This document shows, in pieces, positions 1-7,894 of a stretch of 64,000 nt of DNA; position 1 is the first letter of the stretch, and each line of letters starts with the position of its first letter. The notes under the pieces were generated by a model, which was not told the origin of the DNA, searched no databases, and saw only the letters and a list, made by a program, of their open reading frames with translations. Both the position numbers and the translations under genes were made by a program. Source of the stretch: a virus; IMG/VR virus record IMGVR_UViG_3300031730_000002, positions 21,866 through 85,865 of that record, one strand, 5' to 3'.

Positions 1-3000
1 CGAGATCGAGGCGGCGTGGGCCGCCTACTCGAAGTCGACTGCTGACAGCGTTGCTGCCAGCAAGGCCTCCGCGTGGGTGCGCGCCGAGAGTGCGGCCAAC
101 ACCGAGATCTCGGCAGCGATGGTGCAGTCCGACAGGGGCTTTGCTGAGCTGGCCAAGCAGTCAGCCGCGCGGCGTGTCGCTGCGGCTGAAGCGGCAGCTG
201 CGGTGGAATCCAAGGGCATCGCTGCGGCAGAGGCGTTCGCCACCAAGCAGATCCTTGCCGATCGAGCTGAGGCCGACGCGCGGTACGCCGCCGGCCTGAA
301 GGCGTCGAGCGACATCCGGCAGGCTGCGCAGACCAAGGCCCGTCAGGAGGACGCCGCGTGGGCCAGCCGTGCCCCGAAGTCGGGCATCAACGATGCGTGG
401 GACAAGATCGAGAAGGATCGGGCCACGCAGCAGGTCTCCAGCTTCAAGCAGGCCAACCAGGGCTTCAAGGCTATCGAGATGGCTGCCGCGGCCGAGCGCG
501 TCGCCGCGCACGAGAGCAGCGTTGCTGCTGAGGTGGCTGGCATCAAGGCAGCCGACGCCTTCGCCCATGCCGACATGCAGCGCCGGCACGCCAACAACGT
601 GAAGGCAGCGAAAGAGTACGCCGACACCCAAGCTGAGGTGCAGGCGCTGCGTGAGCGCGATCAGAAGCTCGATGCCGCCTTCGCAGCATCGAACGAGCGG
701 GCTCGCGCCCGCACGTTGGTGGGTGCGCGGGCCCAGCTCGACCAAGGCCTGCCGGTGGCCACGGTGCAGCAGAACTTCGGTGGGCAGGCCACGGGCCTTG
801 CCCAAGCTGCAACAAGCCTGAAGAGCCTGCAGGCCGAGCTTGCGACGGCGCCCACCAAGACCAAGATCATGTCCGCGGCGCTCAACGACCTGCACAGCGC
901 GGCGCGCGGGGTTGCATCGGGCTTTGGCGCCATGTTCCTGACGTGGGGCAACATCGCCCCGCTGCTGGCCGGCGCGGCGCTGTCCAACGCCTTCGTGCAG
1001 ACCGTCAAGCTGGGCTCGGCGGTCCAGCAGACCCTCGCGATCATCAAGGAGCTGGGCGGCAATACTGTGGCCGAGGTTGGCCAGGTGAAGGCCACGTTGC
1101 TCGACCTCGCTGCAGCGGGTCCGTATGGGCCGCGCGAGATCGCGGAAGCGTTCAAGACGCTGTCACTCGCTGGTCTCGATGCGAAGCAGCAAGTTGCGGC
1201 AATCAAGGATGTCTTGAACTTCTCGGTTGCTGGTGACCTCGGGATCGAGAAGGCCGCCGAGTCTTTGGTGACCATCGGTACTGCCTTCAAGTACACCGCA
1301 GACAACTACAACCGAGTTGGCGATGTCATCGCCAAGACTGCGGCTGTGTCTGTGGCCAGCGTTGAAGGCACGGCCAAGGCATTCGCCACTGCATCACCAC
1401 TTGCGGAACAGTATGGCATCTCGCTTGAAGATGTTGCTGTGCAGGTTGCACTGCTGAGCAACATCGGCATCAAGAACACTGCGGCCGGTACTTCGATTCG
1501 TAACTTCTACCAGCAGATCTTGGCCGAGACGCCCAAGGTCGTGAACGCGCTCAAGCAGTTGAAGTTTGATCCGCGCGACGCACAAGGCAATGTGAAGGAG
1601 TCTGTCCAGCTTGTGACCGAGCTGGCAGCTGCACTGAACAAGCTGGATAACCGCGGTCGGCAGAATGCCATTGCGCAGATCACCAACGAGCGAGGCAATA
1701 AGGATGTCGCCTCGTTGCTCGATGCTGTCAACAAGACAGTTGAGGTGAAGCAAGCAGACGGTACTGTCCAGATTTTGTCTGGCCTTCAGGCCGCCAAGCG
1801 AGCGATCGTTGATGCTGCAGGCTTCGCTTCGATCGCAGCAGCGAACATGTCGTTGACGACATCCAATCAGATTAAGGGCGTCTTCTCCGCTTTGCAGGGC
1901 TCGTTGCTGACTGCCTTCGATGAGATCGAGCCCTCGGTCCTGAAGGTTGCAGTTACTCTCAAGCAAGCGTTCAACTCCGACGACTTCAAATCGGCAGTGC
2001 AGGGTCTGGCCAGCACGGTGGCCAACCTGACGGTGTTCCTTGTTGAGCACGCTGCGGCTATTGGTGGGGTGATCGCCGCCTACATCGCCTTCAAGGGTGC
2101 GATGGCGGGTGTGGCAATCGCCACTGGTGTGCTCGCAGGTGTCACTACGCTGACCACCGCATACCGCGCAATGAAGGTTGAGGTGGCTGCCACCGCGCTG
2201 ATCTGGCCTGTGCTCAGTACCGGAATGGCTGCGACTACCGGTGTGACTGTGGCGAACACTGCAGCGACTGCCGGCAACACCATCGCGCAAGAGGCATCGG
2301 CCATTGCTACCACAGCAGCAGGTGTTGCTTCGCGCGGAGCAGCTACCGGATTTGCGCTGATGCGTGCTGCACTCGGCCCGATCGCCTTCCTGCTTGGCGG
2401 CATCGTGACCCTGTGGATGCTCTACAAGAGCACGACCGCGAGCGCTAACGTGACTTCGGCTGAGGCCGCGGACATCACCGGACGCTTGCAGGTGGAGGCG
2501 CTGGAGAAGGAGCACAAGCGCCTCAAAGAGCGCAACGACATGATCGAGGCCGGCACGGAAGCGCGCAAGGCCGACATGAACATTCAGAACGCGCAGGTGC
2601 TGGCTGAGCTGAGTGCTCAGCAGATCCGCGCGAAGAATGATGTGCAGAGCCAGGCTGATGCGGCGAAGAAGCGGCTCACTCAGGCTGAGGGTCTGAGCAA
2701 CGTTCCAGGCGCAGGGCCGGAGGCCGAGTACCTTGCGCAGAACGACATCAACAAGGCCGCAGAAGACTACCGGAAGGCACAAGCCGCGGTGCTGGCACTT
2801 GAGCAGCAACAGACTGCCCAGCTTGGGCTGGTTCGTGCTGCTCAGCGCGGCATCATGGAAGAGAGCCAGCGCCAGGAAGATCGTCGGCTGAAGGAAGCTG
2901 CGGACTCTCGCCGCACGCCAGGGACAACTCCCTTCGTTAAGGTCAAGCCAGATCTGACTGCTTTTTCTGGCGCCAAGCGTGAGTTCCAAGAAGAAGAGCA

Positions 3001-4645
3001 GATGATCGCTAAGCGCTTTGGCGATCAGCAGAAGCTGCTCGACCTGAGCAACAAGAACAAGCTGATCAGCGATGCGGCTTACGCATTTCAGTCGGAGCAG
3101 ATCGCTGACGCGCAGTACAAGGCGCAGGTCGCCGCGCTCGAACGCTATATCAGCGAGTCCGAAGGACTCATTGCAGCAATGCGCGCCAAGAACAAGGGCG
3201 GCAAGGCTGACGCAGAAGAGACCAGTCAATCGAACCTGTCGAAGAAGTACAAGGAACAGCTTGAGTTCTTGAAGGCTGAGGCCGCGCTGAAGAAGCAAGG
3301 TGGCGAGCGCAAGATCGATGACTCCTTTGACAAGGAGACTGCCAAGATCGATCAAGCTGTGACCTTGGCAAAAGCTCAGCAGCAGATCGCGCAAGATACA
3401 GCCAACTTGACCGAGCGGCAGGTCGCCTACTACACGGCTGAGAACGCCGCACTTGCGACGAGCAATGAGTTTTTGCGCGAGAAGCGCACGATCCTGACAC
3501 AGTTGCAGGATGAGATCGCTCGCGCATCTGACACCAGTCAAGGCCCGGTCGATGACCCTTATGTTGCTTATCTTCAGAAGCGTGCTGACACACTGCAGGA
3601 GCAAGTGGACAAATTCACTGTCGCCCGCAACAAGGACGCCGCCGCTCTCGGCCAGATCGCGGCTGACAACGCACAGCCCAACTGGGAGAAGATGCTCAAC
3701 GGGTTCAAGAACGTTGTGCAGCAGATGGAGTCGGCCTACAACGAAGTGGTCGAAGGCTTCGTCACGAAGGGGCAGGACATCTTCGCGGATATCGTGAAGA
3801 ACGGGAAGTTCTCATTGAAGAGTCTTCTCGATGTGATCGAGAACGCGCTGATCAAAGAGGTCTATCAGACTCAGATCGCGCCGCTCTTCGCTGACATGGG
3901 TAAGGCAGTGGCTGGTGCGATCTTTCCGCAAGGCGGCAAGAACCCCAACTACAGCAACGAAGGCAACAACTACAAGATCGGCAGTGTTGACACGGCAGCG
4001 TCTAACACATCAAGCGCGTTCACGTCTCTGCAGACCACTGGCATCACGCCCACGACCTCAGCTTTCGGCACACTCAAGCTGGCTCTCGATGCCGCGGCTG
4101 CGGCTGCCTACCGCTTGGCGAATAGCGGCGGTGGCGGTGGCTATGGTGGGTTGGGCAAAGTCACCGGTAGTGGCGGCAGCAGCGGTGGTGGAGTTGATCC
4201 TGGTGGTGATGGCGGCTACACGGACTACTACTCTGCGAAGGGGAATGTCTTTGGCTTTGCCAGGGGCGGAGCCTTCACCAACTCGATCGTGACCGAGCGC
4301 ACGCCGTTCCATTTTGCTCGCGGAGGCAAGTTTAGTCGCGGCGAGATGGGCGAAGCTGGCCCCGAGGCTGTCATGCCTCTGAAGCGAGGCGCCAACGGTG
4401 CGCTCGGCGTGGCGATGATGGGTGGTGGTGGCGGCAACAACACGTCGGTCGAGGTGCACAACTACGGCGACAGCAAGGCACGCACCGAAGAGAAGAAGAA
4501 TCCGGATGGCAGCAAGATCATTCGGGTGATCATCGATCAGACGAAGCGCGAGGTTGCAGGTGACATTCAGCGCGGGGGGCAGATTGGTGACGCGGTCGAG
4601 ACCCAGTACGGCATGAATCGGGCTAACGGCTTGCCGCGTCGCTGA
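1..4645 (+). CDS. Tail tape measure protein (5' end outside window)
   Basis: The frame is open from base 2, so the true start lies upstream; a GTG at 77 is only an internal codon. About 1547 residues are visible. The first ~250 are Ala/Glu/Lys-rich helix and coiled coil. From about residue 270 there is a TP901-type tape measure core with hydrophobic helices, followed by long coiled coils. The C-terminus is Gly-rich, then has the F-A-R-G-G and G-E-M-G-E-A-G-P-E-A-V-M-P-L motifs typical of lambda-family tape measure proteins. These proteins set tail length and exit with the DNA. Its stop overlaps the next start (TGATG), which begins the distal tail genes. Confidence 0.93.
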   Translation, partial: EIEAAWAAYSKSTADSVAASKASAWVRAESAANTEISAAMVQSDRGFAELAKQSAARRVAAAEAAAAVESKGIAAAEAFATKQILADRAEADARYAAGLKASSDIRQAAQTKARQEDAAWASRAPKSGINDAWDKIEKDRATQQVSSFKQANQGFKAIEMAAAAERVAAHESSVAAEVAGIKAADAFAHADMQRRHANNVKAAKEYADTQAEVQALRERDQKLDAAFAASNERARARTLVGARAQLDQGLPVATVQQNFGGQATGLAQAATSLKSLQAELATAPTKTKIMSAALNDLHSAARGVASGFGAMFLTWGNIAPLLAGAALSNAFVQTVKLGSAVQQTLAIIKELGGNTVAEVGQVKATLLDLAAAGPYGPREIAEAFKTLSLAGLDAKQQVAAIKDVLNFSVAGDLGIEKAAESLVTIGTAFKYTADNYNRVGDVIAKTAAVSVASVEGTAKAFATASPLAEQYGISLEDVAVQVALLSNIGIKNTAAGTSIRNFYQQILAETPKVVNALKQLKFDPRDAQGNVKESVQLVTELAAALNKLDNRGRQNAIAQITNERGNKDVASLLDAVNKTVEVKQADGTVQILSGLQAAKRAIVDAAGFASIAAANMSLTTSNQIKGVFSALQGSLLTAFDEIEPSVLKVAVTLKQAFNSDDFKSAVQGLASTVANLTVFLVEHAAAIGGVIAAYIAFKGAMAGVAIATGVLAGVTTLTTAYRAMKVEVAATALIWPVLSTGMAATTGVTVANTAATAGNTIAQEASAIATTAAGVASRGAATGFALMRAALGPIAFLLGGIVTLWMLYKSTTASANVTSAEAADITGRLQVEALEKEHKRLKERNDMIEAGTEARKADMNIQNAQVLAELSAQQIRAKNDVQSQADAAKKRLTQAEGLSNVPGAGPEAEYLAQNDINKAAEDYRKAQAAVLALEQQQTAQLGLVRAAQRGIMEESQRQEDRRLKEAADSRRTPGTTPFVKVKPDLTAFSGAKREFQEEEQMIAKRFGDQQKLLDLSNKNKLISDAAYAFQSEQIADAQYKAQVAALERYISESEGLIAAMRAKNKGGKADAEETSQSNLSKKYKEQLEFLKAEAALKKQGGERKIDDSFDKETAKIDQAVTLAKAQQQIAQDTANLTERQVAYYTAENAALATSNEFLREKRTILTQLQDEIARASDTSQGPVDDPYVAYLQKRADTLQEQVDKFTVARNKDAAALGQIAADNAQPNWEKMLNGFKNVVQQMESAYNEVVEGFVTKGQDIFADIVKNGKFSLKSLLDVIENALIKEVYQTQIAPLFADMGKAVAGAIFPQGGKNPNYSNEGNNYKIGSVDTAASNTSSAFTSLQTTGITPTTSAFGTLKLALDAAAAAAYRLANSGGGGGYGGLGKVTGSGGSSGGGVDPGGDGGYTDYYSAKGNVFGFARGGAFTNSIVTERTPFHFARGGKFSRGEMGEAGPEAVMPLKRGANGALGVAMMGGGGGNNTSVEVHNYGDSKARTEEKKNPDGSKIIRVIIDQTKREVAGDIQRGGQIGDAVETQYGMNRANGLPRR

Positions 4646-5505
4646 TGGCACTCCCGCAAATCCTTTTGCCCTACGGGACGCCACCGTTCCTGCGGGATAC
4701 GCACGAGCTTGAGACGATCTCGCTCTATGCGAACACACAGGTGCAGACCGGTGCGGCGATCCGTCGTCGCATGTGGGTCAGCGCACCGCGGTATGCCAAT
4801 GTGGTGCTTGAGCTGAGCACGCCGCTGATGGAGGACTTCGATGAGTTCTACGAAGAGACGCTGGGCGGTGGTGTCAAGAAGTTCTCTGCGCAGGTCCAGA
4901 ACCAGGGACCAGGTCTTCTGTGGTGGTCGTGCCGTTTCTTCGAGCCTTACACGGTCGAGTATCTCGGCGGCCTTTGGTGGCGTGTCTCGGCCAAGCTGAT
5001 CTTGTTCGATGAGGGCAGCGAGGATGGTCCGGAACCTACAACGCTGGTTGGTAGTGTTCGTGTTGATCTACAGGCTACTGCTTTGCTGGTGGTCGAGCAG
5101 CCGTTGAGCGGTAGCGTGACGATCGCACTTGAGTTCAATCCAAACATAACTGCCTTGTCAGGTTCGGTCGTCGCTGCGCTGGAATATGCAACCTACTTTG
5201 GACCGGCACCTGTCGGATCTGCTGCAGGTACATCGACAGTGTTGGGTGTCAAAGCTGGTCCTTTGGTTGCTGCGGCTGCAGGCACATCGACTGCATCTGC
5301 AGTCGGTCGAGGTGTTGCTTCGACGGTGGGGTCTTCGGCAGGTGCTGCCGTGGCCAGTGGGGTTGGGGGCAGCAATGTTGGTGTTGGATCTGCGGCAGGC
5401 ACATCGACTGCCAACGCTGTTGGGCCGGCTGAGTACTTGCTGCTCGAAGACGGAGTTAGCTACTTGCTGCTCGAAGACGGCGTTTCAAAACTGATTTTGG
5501 GGTAA
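4645..5505 (+). CDS. Minor tail protein with repetitive C-terminus
   Basis: This 286-residue protein directly follows the tape measure gene. Residues ~1-130 form a compact domain ending in W-W-R-V-S-A-K-L-I-L. The same pattern (F-D, then L-G-G-G, F-S-A and W-R-V-S-A) recurs in the protein at 6051, so the two look like paralogues. The C-terminal half is low complexity (Ala, Gly, Ser, Thr, Val), with three G-S-A-A-G-T-S-T-like units and a tandem Y-L-L-L-E-D-G-V-S. It is probably a distal tail component; I recognise no named family. Confidence 0.65.
   Translation: MALPQILLPYGTPPFLRDTHELETISLYANTQVQTGAAIRRRMWVSAPRYANVVLELSTPLMEDFDEFYEETLGGGVKKFSAQVQNQGPGLLWWSCRFFEPYTVEYLGGLWWRVSAKLILFDEGSEDGPEPTTLVGSVRVDLQATALLVVEQPLSGSVTIALEFNPNITALSGSVVAALEYATYFGPAPVGSAAGTSTVLGVKAGPLVAAAAGTSTASAVGRGVASTVGSSAGAAVASGVGGSNVGVGSAAGTSTANAVGPAEYLLLEDGVSYLLLEDGVSKLILG
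5434..5480 (+). repeat. 27-bp-period tandem repeat in minor tail gene
   Basis: An identical 20-base block starts at 5434 and again at 5461. It encodes two copies of Y-L-L-L-E-D-G at the very C-terminus of the minor tail protein. Confidence 0.85.
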
Positions 5506-5508
5506 GCA

Positions 5509-6054
5509 ATGGCTGATACGAAACTCACAGACCTGACCGCGATCACCAGCACGGACGGCTCTGAAGCTCTGTATGCGGTGAAGGGTGGAGTACCAGGGTC
5601 GCTCAATATCGATGTGATCTGCAATCGTGCAGTAGCGCTTGTGCCTGCAGCGCCTGAGAGCATGTACTACTTCGGCACTACGACTGATGCCACACCAACT
5701 GACCTGACAAACGACGGCACAGGCAGTTTTTCCGGCTCTAACGGTCTGCTTTTGGATTTTGGTGCTGGCCCCGGTGTCGTTGGGTATGAGGCGATGCTGG
5801 TCGCGCACTCGACAAGTGGTGAGCATCTCTTCTCGACCACGAAGAATGTGGCCAGCTATGACCTGAGCGGGCCTACGGCAGCCTTGCTTGGAACGGACAC
5901 CTTCACGGTCGTTGATGATTCTGCCGGGGCGTCTGCTTGGGTCGTGACTACGGTCGTCGACCCCACCACGATGTATCTGTACTTCCAGGTGACCGGAGAC
6001 ATTGGCACCACGATCACATGGGGCCTGCGCCTCACGCCTGTGCGCCTGCAATGA
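5509..6054 (+). CDS. Putative tail structural protein
   Basis: This 181-residue protein starts three bases after the preceding stop. The N-terminus (M-A-D-T-K-L-T-D-L) resembles the short capping segments seen at the start of many phage tail spike and fibre proteins. The rest is Thr/Gly/Val-rich and probably beta structure, with no enzyme motif. Its place between two paralogous minor tail genes suggests a distal tail component. The function is inferred from context only. Confidence 0.55.
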   Translation: MADTKLTDLTAITSTDGSEALYAVKGGVPGSLNIDVICNRAVALVPAAPESMYYFGTTTDATPTDLTNDGTGSFSGSNGLLLDFGAGPGVVGYEAMLVAHSTSGEHLFSTTKNVASYDLSGPTAALLGTDTFTVVDDSAGASAWVVTTVVDPTTMYLYFQVTGDIGTTITWGLRLTPVRLQ

Positions 6055-6899
6055 ACCAGTACCCTCTGACCCTGCCAGGGCCATCTAAGATCCTGCTGAA
6101 GCCGGCCGAGCGCCGCCGTGTGTCTTCGCTCAGCGAGGGCTTGCAGCAGGTGTTGGGGCGTCAGCGTGACTTCCTCGGTGTCGAGGAAGTCGAGTGGGAG
6201 TTCGTGGCATCGTACGCCGAGATCTTCGACACCTGGTGGAAGGATGAGCTGGTCTATGGTGGGGGCTGGTTCTCTGCAGGTTGGCCGTCTTCTCGCTTGC
6301 TGACTGGAGGCAACCGACGCTTCATTACAGTGCCGAAATGGACGCTGATCGGGCACGAATACTGGCGTGTGTCTGCGGACCTTGAGCTGCGCGGTGGTGC
6401 TGTGCCTATGGAGCCGGGCGGCACACGGCCCTACGATATGTATGCCTCCTTTCCGAGCCAGGCAGGGAACAACCGACTGATGTACGGCGGGTTCTCTGAA
6501 CTTACCTACCCATGGACTCTGCACGTCACTACGCACAACACTGCGGTTGATATTGCGGCAGGGCCTGTAGTTGAGTTCACTTTTACTGTGGTCAATGTGG
6601 ACACGGTGAACTTCTCAGCCCCAAGTTTCTCTCCGGTCACAAGCACAACAACCCGAACAGTCTCTCTTCGTGACTTCGATACCAACAGTGCGACCATCCG
6701 GGCGCTTAATACGCTTCCAGGCAACTTCTACACGACGCAGACCATCACAGTGCATGCGACGGTTGATGGCGTGGATATCGGGCAGGCTTTCCAACTTATC
6801 TGCAATCCGGATGAGACGACCAACTCCGGCACTGCTGTCGTCACCGGCTATCCAGGCGGGCGCACCACCTACGCTGATTACACCTGGAGCACTTTCTAA
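6051..6899 (+). CDS. Minor tail protein, paralogue of the 4645 product
   Basis: This 282-residue protein starts at the ATG in an ATGA overlap with the previous stop. Residues ~55-120 (F-D-T-W-W, G-G-G-W-F-S-A, then E-Y-W-R-V-S-A-D-L-E-L) match the end of the first domain of the protein at 4645. The C-terminal ~150 residues are Thr/Val-rich, like an immunoglobulin-type or carbohydrate-binding beta sandwich. It is probably part of the tail tip. Confidence 0.62.
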   Translation: MNQYPLTLPGPSKILLKPAERRRVSSLSEGLQQVLGRQRDFLGVEEVEWEFVASYAEIFDTWWKDELVYGGGWFSAGWPSSRLLTGGNRRFITVPKWTLIGHEYWRVSADLELRGGAVPMEPGGTRPYDMYASFPSQAGNNRLMYGGFSELTYPWTLHVTTHNTAVDIAAGPVVEFTFTVVNVDTVNFSAPSFSPVTSTTTRTVSLRDFDTNSATIRALNTLPGNFYTTQTITVHATVDGVDIGQAFQLICNPDETTNSGTAVVTGYPGGRTTYADYTWSTF

Positions 6900-7469
6900 A
6901 TGCCTGTCTACCTGCCAGCAATCAACGGCCTCAAAGTGAGCCAAGCCTACGCTGAAGCCATGTCTTCAGAGCTGATCACGCGCGTGATGGTCTTGTGCTA
7001 CGAGTTCAATCATCCCGAGTTCGTCGATGAGAACGGAGACCAGGAAGCCATCCGCATCGTCAACGAGTATCTCGACATGACGATGACGCTCGAACCTGGA
7101 GCGCCAATGAACGGAGGCGAAGCTGTGCTGTTTACCGCGCTGCCGTGCCGTGTCTCCGGGCCGAACGAAGGAGACAGCGGAGAGGCGCAAGGCATCTCAC
7201 TCGAAGTCGACGGAGTCAGCGGCGAGCTGGTCGAACGCTTGCGACTTGCACTCAACTCATCGGCGCCGGTGACAGTCATGGAGCGTATTTACGCGAGCGA
7301 TGATTTGAGCGGTCCGGCGCAGTTGCCTGTATTGCAGATGATCTTGCGCAATGTCTCGGTTGGTGATGTGACAGTCACTGCCAACCCAACGTTCTTTGAC
7401 GCGTCGAACAACCCGTTCCCTCGCACTGAGTACTCGAAAGAGGAATACGCAGGACTGGCATCGCGATGA
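6900..7469 (+). CDS. DUF1833-like tail protein
   Basis: This 189-residue protein resembles the DUF1833 family of phage tail proteins, which is usually encoded just before an NlpC/P60 tail peptidase, as it is here. It starts directly after the preceding stop. Its own stop overlaps the next ATG (ATGA). It has no signal peptide or membrane segment. A tail tip assembly role is inferred from gene order. Confidence 0.7.
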   Translation: MPVYLPAINGLKVSQAYAEAMSSELITRVMVLCYEFNHPEFVDENGDQEAIRIVNEYLDMTMTLEPGAPMNGGEAVLFTALPCRVSGPNEGDSGEAQGISLEVDGVSGELVERLRLALNSSAPVTVMERIYASDDLSGPAQLPVLQMILRNVSVGDVTVTANPTFFDASNNPFPRTEYSKEEYAGLASR

Positions 7470-7894
7470 AACACTGGGCCTACGAACATATCGGCAAGCC
7501 TTACACGGATGGCAACGACGGCTTGCCTATGGACGGTCCTGACACGTTCAACTGTTGGGGTTTTGTGCGCTTCATCTTTCGCACGGTGCGCGGCATTGAG
7601 ATGCCGTTGGTGCACATCGATCGCTTCTTGTCTGATGATGCAGCGAATCGAGTGGCGATCCGGGAAGTCTTCTCCAAGAGCGGCTGGCGTCCAGTGAGAG
7701 ACTCGATCCCGCAGGAGTTCGACATTGCGCTGACATCGAATGTGAACGGTAGACACGTAGGCATCGCCAGTCACGTGAATGACCGTATGCATTTGATCCA
7801 TGCGATCGAGCGTGAGGGGGTGTCTGCGATCTCATTCGCGGATCTGTGGATGCTTGGATATCGCAAGCCGACTTTCTGGAGATACCAAGCGTGA
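7466..7894 (+). CDS. NlpC/P60 tail peptidase
   Basis: This 142-residue protein is the length of a single NlpC/P60 domain. The candidate catalytic Cys is C30 in F-N-C-W-G-F, followed by H97 in G-R-H-V-G-I and another His in M-H-L-I-H-A. Such proteins, the lambda gpK type, sit at the tail tip and cut peptidoglycan cross-links during entry. It lies between the DUF1833 gene and the gpJ-like gene, overlapping both by four bases (ATGA before, GTGA after). Confidence 0.85.
   Translation: MKHWAYEHIGKPYTDGNDGLPMDGPDTFNCWGFVRFIFRTVRGIEMPLVHIDRFLSDDAANRVAIREVFSKSGWRPVRDSIPQEFDIALTSNVNGRHVGIASHVNDRMHLIHAIEREGVSAISFADLWMLGYRKPTFWRYQA

Noticed and set aside
1394-3604. Long minus-strand open frame (736 codons) opposite the tape measure gene
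   Set aside because: It mirrors the GC-biased codons of the tape measure gene, has implausible Leu/Arg/Cys-rich composition and no operon context.
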